From an uncultured Clostridium sp. (GTDB taxonomy: Bacteria > Bacillota > Clostridia > Lachnospirales > Lachnospiraceae): DNA of 12,941 nucleotides. The notes below the pieces were generated by a model. It worked only from the letters and a program-made list of their open reading frames with translations. It did no database searches and was not told where the DNA came from. The stretch lies in contig CANRXD010000012.1 of NCBI GenBank assembly GCA_947643685.1, positions 1 to 12,941 of the forward strand, written 5' to 3'. Both the position numbers and the translations under genes were made by a program. Positions 5,745 through 10,886 of this stretch are shown piece by piece. How positions within the stretch are numbered: position 1 is the stretch's first letter; the number at the start of each line of letters is the position of its first letter.

Positions 5745-6662
5745 ATGGATAAAATACTGGAAACTCTGCTTGAAAAGGTAGCCGGACTTCATGAGATTCC
5801 GGAGGGTGCTTATAATATCCGGGCCAACGGCAGGATGGCCGGCCGCAATACCACGGCAAATATTGATATTGTAAGCCGTGAAGACGGAAGTGGAATTGAT
5901 GTTCATATTAAGCCGGGGACCAAACGGGAAAGTGTTCATATTCCTGTGATTTTAAGCCAGACCGGATTGACGGAAATGGTCTGCAATGATTTTTTCATCG
6001 GGGATGATGCGGATGTGACTATTGTTGCAGGCTGCGGCATCCACAACAGCGGTGCTAAGGAGTCACGCCACGACGGAATTCACCGGTTTTTCGTGGGAAA
6101 AAATGCCAGAGTAAAGTATGTGGAAAAGCACTATGGAGATGGGGACGGAACTGGAGGACGTATTATGAATCCCCGAACCGAGGTGACGGTCGAAGAAGGC
6201 GGTTATATGGAGATGGAAACCGTGCAGATTAAGGGCATCGATTCCACAAAGCGGGACACCGTGGCCCATTTAAAGGCTGATGCAACGCTGATCGTTCAGG
6301 AAAGACTCATGACCCATGGAACCCAGACCGCAGAAAGTAATTTTGATGTGTCTCTGGACGGGGAAAATTCCAGTGCCAACATTGTTTCCCGTTCCGTGGC
6401 AAGGGATACGTCCAGCCAGGTATTCTTTTCCAATCTGAGGGGAAACAATCTGTGTGCCGGTCATACAGAGTGTGATGCCATCATCATGGATCATGCTAAA
6501 ATCAGCTCTCTGCCGGAGATTACAGCCAATCATCCGGACGCTGCCCTGATCCATGAGGCGGCCATTGGAAAGATTGCGGGGGATCAGATCATAAAGCTCA
6601 TGACTTTGGGCCTGACTGAGGCGGAGGCAGAGGCTCAGATCGTGAATGGGTTTTTGAAATAA
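5745..6662 (+). CDS. SufB/SufD-like Fe-S cluster scaffold (short form)
   Basis: The product is 305 aa, much shorter than classical SufB (about 470-495) or SufD (about 420). It keeps the right-handed beta-helix core and the C-terminal SufBD signature: LCAGHTECDAIIMD with Cys237 and Cys243, HEAAIGKIAGDQI with His270 and Glu271, and the ending EAQIVNGFLK. Cys237 and Glu271 correspond in position to the Cys and Glu known to be needed for cluster assembly in E. coli SufB. Cys80, Cys97 and His100 (AGCGIHNSG) are further candidate ligands, and the stretch HDGIHRFFVGKNARVKYVEKH is typical of this short clostridial/archaeal-type branch. AGGAGG (5728-5733) lies inside the end of sufC, 11 bases before ATG 5745. 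With sufC it forms a two-gene module without SufS, SufU or SufD nearby. Confidence 0.86.
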   Translation: MDKILETLLEKVAGLHEIPEGAYNIRANGRMAGRNTTANIDIVSREDGSGIDVHIKPGTKRESVHIPVILSQTGLTEMVCNDFFIGDDADVTIVAGCGIHNSGAKESRHDGIHRFFVGKNARVKYVEKHYGDGDGTGGRIMNPRTEVTVEEGGYMEMETVQIKGIDSTKRDTVAHLKADATLIVQERLMTHGTQTAESNFDVSLDGENSSANIVSRSVARDTSSQVFFSNLRGNNLCAGHTECDAIIMDHAKISSLPEITANHPDAALIHEAAIGKIAGDQIIKLMTLGLTEAEAEAQIVNGFLK

Positions 6663-7615
6663 TGGTATTAGATTCTATAAAAAGCGTATTTGCGCTGATG
6701 TCTCTGATTTTAACAGGTTTTTATTTTTCAGGGAAGAAATGGTTTGGAAAACCGGGGATGGATCTGCTGTCTAAGTTTACCGTGGAGGTCACCCTCCCCT
6801 TTTACATGTTTTATAACATTTATAAGGATATCGGAAGCCGAAGAACCCTGGCGTCTCTGGTTTTTAAGCTTCCTGTTACCTTCCTCCTGATTCTTTTGTG
6901 CATTGGACTGGCAGCGCTTGTGGCAGTGGTTTTTAAAGTAAAAGCGGGGCGAAGGTATACCTTTGTGGCGGCTGCGGGATTTCCCAATGTGGTTTTCATT
7001 GGATTTCCGGTGATTCAGGCCCTGTGGGGAGATTCAATCACTTCGGTGGGGGTGATTTATTATATTTCCAGTACACTTCTGTTCTGGACCATCGGAATCT
7101 GGCTTATCCGGAAAGACGGAAAGTCTCAGGAAGAGGCGGGGAGCTTTTTTTCCAACCTGAAAATGTTGATTTCTCCTCCTGTTATGGGAATGTTTCTTGG
7201 AATGGTAGTGATTTTAGCAGGCATTCCGGTGCCGGATTTTGTTTTACAGCCGCTTTCCATGATTTCGGGTGTCACTTCGCCGCTGGCGCTTATTTTCAAC
7301 GGCAGTGTAATTAGCAATATGGATACCTCCACGATTAAATTTGGGCGGGACCTTTATCTGGCGCTTCTTATGCGGTTTGTAATTGTTCCGCTGGCGGCAG
7401 TGGCCTTTTTAAAGCCCATTCCGATTCCGGCTGAGATGAAGCAGGTATTTTTCATGCTTTCCACCATGCCTGCCATGGCCCAGATGGGGATTATGGCCAG
7501 CCAGTATCAATGCGATTATGAATTTGCCTGTACGGTTATTACCGTGACCACAGTCACCAGTTTATTTACAATCCCGGTGTTTATGTTCCTGATGCAGACA
7601 TTTTCCTTTTTTTAA
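6662..7615 (+). CDS. AEC-family (auxin efflux carrier/MdcF-like) permease
   Basis: This 317-aa membrane protein has about ten hydrophobic segments in two groups of five around a short cytoplasmic loop (about 148-165, KDGKSQEEAGSFF). Family marks are FPNVVFIGFPV (about 107-117) in the first half and STMPAMAQMGIMASQ in the second, the broken-helix regions of this bile-acid/sodium-symporter-like fold. Characterised AEC members move malonate, malate or other small organic anions; the substrate here cannot be read from sequence. The ATG overlaps the last base of the preceding stop codon (TAATG at 6660-6664) and no strong ribosome binding site is seen, so translation is probably coupled to the SufB-like gene. 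It ends the operon. Confidence 0.88.
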   Translation: MVLDSIKSVFALMSLILTGFYFSGKKWFGKPGMDLLSKFTVEVTLPFYMFYNIYKDIGSRRTLASLVFKLPVTFLLILLCIGLAALVAVVFKVKAGRRYTFVAAAGFPNVVFIGFPVIQALWGDSITSVGVIYYISSTLLFWTIGIWLIRKDGKSQEEAGSFFSNLKMLISPPVMGMFLGMVVILAGIPVPDFVLQPLSMISGVTSPLALIFNGSVISNMDTSTIKFGRDLYLALLMRFVIVPLAAVAFLKPIPIPAEMKQVFFMLSTMPAMAQMGIMASQYQCDYEFACTVITVTTVTSLFTIPVFMFLMQTFSFF

Positions 7616-7625
7616 CCGTTCCTGT

Positions 7626-7654
7626 AACGGCTGAATGGTTACAGCTGTTTTTTT
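7626..7654 (+). terminator. Terminator of the sufC-sufB-permease operon
   Basis: AACGGCTG (7626-7633) pairs with CAGCTGTT (7642-7649) over 8 bp with one G-T pair, and the T run 7648-7654 follows directly. An alternative stem, CTGTAAC (7622-7628) with GTTACAG (7638-7644), and an upstream CCGTT/AACGG hairpin (7616-7630) compete with it. It lies 10 bases past the permease stop codon. Confidence 0.82.
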
Positions 7655-7682
7655 CCGGAGAACAGGATTCTTCTTCCCTTCT

Positions 7683-7697
7683 TTTACATACTGTAAA
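7683..7697 (+). promoter_or_regulatory. Dyad TTTACA-TAC-TGTAAA upstream of the subtilase
   Basis: A perfect 6-bp inverted repeat with a 3-base spacer lies 28 bases before the subtilase start codon. It may be an operator. It contains CATACTGTA (7687-7695), which fits the sporulation sigma-K -10 pattern CATAnnnTA, but I see no convincing -35 element at the right spacing. No standard sigma-A promoter is obvious between the terminator and this gene. Confidence 0.4.
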
Positions 7698-7724
7698 GAA
7701 AGAGTCAAAAGCAGGTGGAAGCTG

Positions 7725-9437
7725 ATGGATGACCAGAAAGCGGAAAATCTTCTGAATCTGGCCTTGTCGGTTCCGGAGGAGGAACGGGAACAGACAGGGG
7801 AATTAAATGTTGGATTTGACCAGGCTCAGAAAACCTGGGAACTGATTGTGAAATATAACGGCGATTTGGGAGAAGTTTTAAAAGAGCAGTTTCCCCAGGT
7901 GAAATTCCGGGCTCTGACGGGGGGATATGCTATTTTAATTGTGCCGGAGGCTCAGGTGGATCCGGTCATTGCCTTAAAAGAAATTGAATTTGCAGAGAAA
8001 CCAAAGAGGCTGTACTTTGCCATCAACAGGGCAAGGGCGGCCTCTTGTCTTACTCCGGTACAGGCAGGAGCCGATGGACTTTCCGGCAAAGGGGTTCTGG
8101 TGGCCATTGTGGACTCGGGAATTGACTATTTCCATGATGATTTCAGAAATGCGGACGGAAGCTCCAGGATTCTGTATCTGAGAGATCAGGTGCGGGAGCA
8201 GGTATATACAAAGGAAGATATTGATGCGGCCCTTCAGACGGGAAGTCGCAGCGCGGCCCGGGAGCTCGTCCCGTCGATGGACCCAAGCGGACATGGAACG
8301 GCTGTGGCAGGGATTGCAGCGGGAAACGGCAGGGAAAGCGGCGGACGGTACCGGGGAGTGGCCTGGGAAAGCGAACTTTTGGTGGTGCGGCTTGGCGTGG
8401 CAGATCCAGAGGGGTTTCCCAGAACCACACAGATTATGGATGGCCTGGACTTTGTGGTCCGGACCGCAATATCTCTGGGAAGACCGGTGGCTGTGAATTT
8501 AAGCTTTGGAAATTCCTATGGCTCCCATGACGGAAACGGGCTGTTTGAGCGGTACATTGACTCTCTTACGGAAATGGGACAAAATGTGTTTGTCATTGGA
8601 ACAGGAAACGAAGGGGATGCCGGCGGCCATACCTCCGGGAGTCTTGAGACAGGGGAAGAGACAGTGATCGAACTTTCCGTGGCACCCTATGAGACAGGAT
8701 TCGGAGTGCAGCTGTGGAAAAGCTACGAGGACGATATCCGGATTTATCTGAGAAATCCGTCCGGAGCGGTGACGGAACCGGTAAGCAGCCGGCAGGGCCC
8801 TCATGAGATTGATATGGGAGGGGCCAGAGTGCTTCTGTATTACGGGGAGCCGGGTCCCTTTAACATGGCTCAGGAGATTTATTTTGATTTTCTGCCGAAG
8901 AATTCCTATGTGGAAAGTGGAATCTGGAAGATTATCCTTAAGGCAGAGCGGGTTGTGGAGGGAAAATTTGACCTGTGGCTGCCCTCAGGAGGAGCAGTAA
9001 ACCGCTCTACCAGGTTTCTGCGGCCGGTTCCTGATACCACGCTCACAATTCCCTCCACGGCCCTCCGCCCTGTTTCCGTGGGGGCATATGATGATTCTGC
9101 CATGGTCTATGCCGCCTTTTCCGGACGGGGGGACACAAGAAAATACAGGATTCAGAAGCCGGATCTGGTGGCCCCGGGCGTTGGGATCGTTACGGTGAAG
9201 AATGGCGGCGGCTATGAGCCGGTGACCGGAACGTCCTTTGCGGCGCCTTTTGTGACAGGGGCGGCAGCGCTCCTGATGGAATGGGGGATTGTACGAAATA
9301 ATGACCCTTATTTGTATGGGGAGAAGGTGAAGGCGTATTTACGGCGCGGTGCGAAGCCTCTGCCAGGATTTGCGGAATATCCGAATCCGCAGGTGGGGTA
9401 TGGGGCGCTTTGTGTCGAAAACAGTTTGCCAAGATAG
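7725..9437 (+). CDS. S8 subtilisin-like serine protease, CspB-like
   Basis: The product is 570 aa. Residues 1 to about 105 look like an inhibitory prodomain (FRALTGGYAILIVPEAQVD). The catalytic domain carries the full triad: Asp130 (VAIVDSGID), His190 (SGHGTAVAG) and Ser504 (GTSFAAP), with the oxyanion Asn295 (IGTGNEGD). Between His and Ser an inserted beta-rich region (about 305-440) matches the jelly-roll insert of the clostridial spore-germination proteases CspA/CspB/CspC. No signal peptide or membrane segment is present, so it acts inside the cell or is packaged in the spore. AGGTGG (7713-7718) places the start at 7725 rather than at 7635, which lies inside the terminator. Family members of this type are common in Lachnospiraceae, often in tandem; a germination role is only a possibility, as no SleC is visible here. 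Confidence 0.93.
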   Translation: MDDQKAENLLNLALSVPEEEREQTGELNVGFDQAQKTWELIVKYNGDLGEVLKEQFPQVKFRALTGGYAILIVPEAQVDPVIALKEIEFAEKPKRLYFAINRARAASCLTPVQAGADGLSGKGVLVAIVDSGIDYFHDDFRNADGSSRILYLRDQVREQVYTKEDIDAALQTGSRSAARELVPSMDPSGHGTAVAGIAAGNGRESGGRYRGVAWESELLVVRLGVADPEGFPRTTQIMDGLDFVVRTAISLGRPVAVNLSFGNSYGSHDGNGLFERYIDSLTEMGQNVFVIGTGNEGDAGGHTSGSLETGEETVIELSVAPYETGFGVQLWKSYEDDIRIYLRNPSGAVTEPVSSRQGPHEIDMGGARVLLYYGEPGPFNMAQEIYFDFLPKNSYVESGIWKIILKAERVVEGKFDLWLPSGGAVNRSTRFLRPVPDTTLTIPSTALRPVSVGAYDDSAMVYAAFSGRGDTRKYRIQKPDLVAPGVGIVTVKNGGGYEPVTGTSFAAPFVTGAAALLMEWGIVRNNDPYLYGEKVKAYLRRGAKPLPGFAEYPNPQVGYGALCVENSLPR

Positions 9438-9458
9438 AATTAGGGAGATTTTTGGGGT

Positions 9459-9505
9459 AATAAGCACTTATTTCGTGACATATGGTGTCTAATAAAGTGC
9501 TTATT
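9459..9505. repeat. Inverted repeat behind the subtilase gene
   Basis: AATAAGCACTT (9459-9469) and AAGTGCTTATT (9495-9505) are perfect 11-bp arms; inside them GACA (9477-9480) can pair with TGTC (9486-9489). It lies 21 bases after the subtilase stop. There is no clean T run, so it is at best a weak terminator; it may protect the mRNA end or mark an old insertion. Confidence 0.5.
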
Positions 9506-9721
9506 TGCTAGAAATTGATTTTGTTTCCCGTTGATGAGTTTATCATTAATCCGTGAAATAAGATTGGGGGAATTTGAAGTTAGCGAAATATTATGTCCGA
9601 AAAAAGATAGAAGAAGCAGGGGCTATTGGATATAATATATATGAAAGACTTTAAAAGTTCGAAGGCTACTAAATTGAAATGGTTGTGATATGAATTCTGA
9701 AAAAAATTGGAGGTGTAATAA

Positions 9722-9988
9722 ATGACTTTGCGGCAGGAAGCGTATGCTATGATTGATTCTTTACCAGATGATGACAGTGTTAAGTTTTTCATAGATATGA
9801 TTAGGCGATTTAATGTAGTTGTTAGAAAAACAGAGAAAATATCTGAGACTTAAAATTCATTTGCAGAAAAAAGACAGGCGTTTTTACACATGGAGGAGTT
9901 AAAAAAGAAGTATCCATTCCCAAAAGATTATGACTATGAACAAATCAGAAAGGAAGCTATAAAAGAGAAATATGGTTGCGTTAATTGA
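9722..9988 (+). pseudogene. VapB-like antitoxin interrupted by a stop codon
   Basis: A GGAGGT (9709-9714) seven bases before ATG 9722 opens a frame beginning MTLRQEAYAMIDSLPDDDSV. TAA at 9851-9853 stops it after 43 residues. The same frame then continues without break as NSFAEKRQAFLHMEELKKK, then YPFPKDYDYEQIRKEA and a final TGA at 9986-9988. The tail (KYPFPxDxDYexxRxEAxxEKYG) is typical of antitoxins paired with PIN-domain toxins in Clostridia, so the ancestral protein was about 88 aa and a single nonsense mutation has split it. The following toxin start overlaps its end by 17 bases, the usual arrangement. The 43-aa N-terminal half might still be translated. Confidence 0.68.
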
Positions 9989-10067
9989 CACTAATGTGCT
10001 ATTAAACCTGAATTATTCACCGTGGTACGGTGAAAGTGGCATAAGGCCACATAGTTACTGTATTTAA
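9972..10067 (+). pseudogene. PIN-domain (VapC-like) toxin, only the N-terminus left
   Basis: ATG 9972 opens MVALIDTNVLLN, the start of a PIN-domain ribonuclease with the first metal-binding Asp in IDTNVLL. The match ends after about a dozen residues; the frame then runs into two hairpins (10016-10050) and stops at TAA 10065. A full VapC-type toxin has about 130-140 aa with three or four acidic residues, so this one is dead. It overlaps the antitoxin frame, confirming a former toxin-antitoxin operon. The break point near 10006-10016 marks a deletion or the edge of an insertion. Confidence 0.65.
10016..10050 (+). repeat. Two adjacent hairpins at the toxin break point
   Basis: TTCACCGT (10016-10023), loop GGT, ACGGTGAA (10027-10034) is a perfect 8-bp hairpin. 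GTGGC (10036-10040), loop ATAAG, GCCAC (10046-10050) follows two bases later. They start where the PIN homology ends and so may belong to the end of an inserted element. Confidence 0.5.
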
Positions 10068-10418
10068 GCTGCTTATTGCATTTCATCTAATAAGTGAATA
10101 GAAAAAGAGACTAATTATGTGGTAAAATTTAGGTGTTAAATCAAAATCTCTATGGATATTTTAAACACCTTAACACTGAAAAGCAAAGGTTTATAGTCCG
10201 GATGAGTTTGTGGCATTATTAGAATATGAGATTAGTGTGGAAGAAGGTAGAATGTAACTGTCTTTCATTGCCTTAACCCATTGGAGATTGGCGATGACAA
10301 CATTAATTTAAGCCATTGCCTGAATTCAAGAATCGAATGGTTAAAGGTGGAAAAGCGCCTCTTTGATAATGACACTAATTTACCGTCAATTTTGTCCCAA
10401 CTTAGCATTACCGTACCA
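10023..10418. mobile_element. Possible small non-coding element with 9-bp inverted ends
   Basis: TGGTACGGT (10023-10031) and ACCGTACCA (10410-10418) are exact inverted repeats 396 bases apart at their outer edges. The left one begins where the toxin gene is broken. The interior holds no recognisable transposase, and I see no target-site duplication. The left arm is also half of the local hairpin at 10016-10034, which weakens the case. Confidence 0.22.
10265..10408 (-). CDS. Small minus-strand frame of unknown nature
   Basis: A 47-codon frame, MLSWDKIDGKLVSLSKRR at the start, ends at TGA (10267-10265). It is mixed basic and hydrophobic, and I recognise no family. GGAGGAG (10427-10421) lies 12 bases upstream, longer than ideal, and a three-codon frame (ATG GTA CGG TAA) from 10419 overlaps its start codon as TAATG. 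The ribosome binding site is partly inside the hairpin at 10426-10441. It may be a small protein of a mobile element or chance. Confidence 0.22.
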   Translation of the reverse strand: MLSWDKIDGKLVSLSKRRFSTFNHSILEFRQWLKLMLSSPISNGLRQ

Positions 10419-10425
10419 TACTCCT

Positions 10426-10455
10426 CCCGTATTTATACGGGTTTTCGGGGTTTTT
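10426..10455 (+). terminator. Terminator-like hairpin
   Basis: CCCGTA (10426-10431), loop TTTA, TACGGG (10436-10441) is followed by TTTT, then CGGGG and another TTTTT by 10455. On the plus strand it can act as a terminator. On the minus strand the same hairpin covers part of GGGAGGAG before the small frame at 10265-10408. Confidence 0.5.
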
Positions 10456-10495
10456 GCTCAAAAAAGTGAAAAAAGTTTGTGACATTAACTTGACA

Positions 10496-10615
10496 TACGC
10501 GGGGGATGGGGCGCTGTGTGTGGCGGATAGTCTGCCGGGGCAGATCAGAACAAAAAACGCAGATGAATCACAGTCAGAATTACCGATTTTATACATTAAT
10601 GCGCTGCCGTGCTGA
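10496..10615 (+). pseudogene. C-terminal remnant of a second S8 subtilase
   Basis: The frame reads YAGDGALCVADSLPGQIRT and ends at TGA 10613-10615. It matches the last residues of the intact protease upstream (GYGALCVENSLPR); at DNA level 26 of 34 bases agree by my count between the GGTATGGGGCGCT region near 9398 and the GGGATGGGGCGCT region near 10503. The remnant has about 25 extra residues at the end. Everything before it, including the triad, is gone; the left edge at about 10495 abuts AT-rich DNA. It is best explained as the tail of a tandem paralogue removed by insertion and deletion. Confidence 0.62.
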
Positions 10616-10724
10616 GTTGCACAGGAACAGGAGTATGTAGTAGAATAGACAGCATACCTATCTGCACCTGGGGAATAGCTTCCTCACGAATTTTCAGCAA
10701 CAGTTCAGCATTGCGAAGATTCCG

Positions 10725-10767
10725 GGTAAAAAAGCGTTGAAAACTTGTTTTCAAAGCGTTTTTTACC
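10725..10767 (+). promoter_or_regulatory. Long hairpin upstream of the MATE gene
   Basis: GGTAAAAAA (10725-10733) pairs with TTTTTTACC (10759-10767), and TTGAAAA (10737-10743) with TTTTCAA (10748-10754) around CTTG; the GCG segments between are unpaired. The inner stem followed by GCGTTTTTT could be a weak terminator. A poor promoter candidate, TTGCAC (10617) and TAGAAT (10641), lies upstream, in which case this hairpin and the repeat after it would be in the MATE leader. Confidence 0.42.
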
Positions 10768-10772
10768 TGGAG

Positions 10773-10849
10773 TCTTCATAAGGCTGACACCGCAAGCTTC
10801 TTGTCCGCGGTACGCGGGTAAGAAGATGCAAGGCTGAACTGTTACAATT
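10773..10849 (+). repeat. 77-bp dispersed hairpin repeat, copy 2
   Basis: Second copy of the repeat at 3202-3278, same orientation. The central hairpin CTTCTTGTCCGCG (10797-10809), loop GTA, CGCGGGTAAGAAG (10813-10825) pairs over 13 positions including two G-U pairs. As in copy 1, a hairpin with a T run comes directly before it. It ends 37 bases before the MATE start codon, so it is probably transcribed as part of that gene's leader. Confidence 0.75.
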
Positions 10850-10886
10850 TTTACGTCTGCGCCTGCAGGCTGACAGGAGTGAGAAA

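Larger units (their letters stand above)
9438..10886. other. Intergenic graveyard of broken genes and hairpins
   Basis: About 1.45 kb without an intact gene, clearly richer in A and T than its neighbours. It holds a broken toxin-antitoxin pair, several inverted repeats, the tail of a second subtilase and copy 2 of the 77-bp repeat, listed separately. Also seen: a short frame TTG 9574 to TAA 9654 (26 codons, KLAKYYVRKKIEEAGAIGY) after GGGGGA; an open tail 10180-10257 reading SPDEFVALLEYEI and ending at TAA; and an inverted repeat AGGTGTT/AACACCT (10131-10137 with 10164-10170). None of these can be assigned. The mix of fragments suggests repeated insertion and deletion. Confidence 0.7.

Noticed and set aside
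8143..8430. Several long alternative frames inside the subtilase gene on both strands
   Set aside because: GC-rich coding DNA often leaves other frames open; none has a ribosome binding site or known motif.
9986..10379. Direct repeat TGACACTAAT at 9986-9995 and 10370-10379
   Set aside because: The first copy is the IDTN codons of the PIN motif; ten bases are too few, and the flanks do not match, to claim a duplication.
10265..10405. Likeness of the minus-strand text near 10370-10400 (GGGACA..TGACGGTAAATT..GTGTCA) to the multiple end repeats of IS21-type elements
   Set aside because: From memory only; no transposase or helper ATPase is present, so I do not call an insertion sequence.
10602..10755. 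Minus-strand open stretch reading RNAELLLKIREEAIPQ
   Set aside because: It runs through the hairpin at 10725-10767, has only a TTG start and no ribosome binding site, and I recognise no family.
10861..10870. Palindrome GCCTGCAGGC just before the MATE ribosome binding site
   Set aside because: A single 10-bp palindrome is expected by chance at this scale and has no second copy or promoter next to it.
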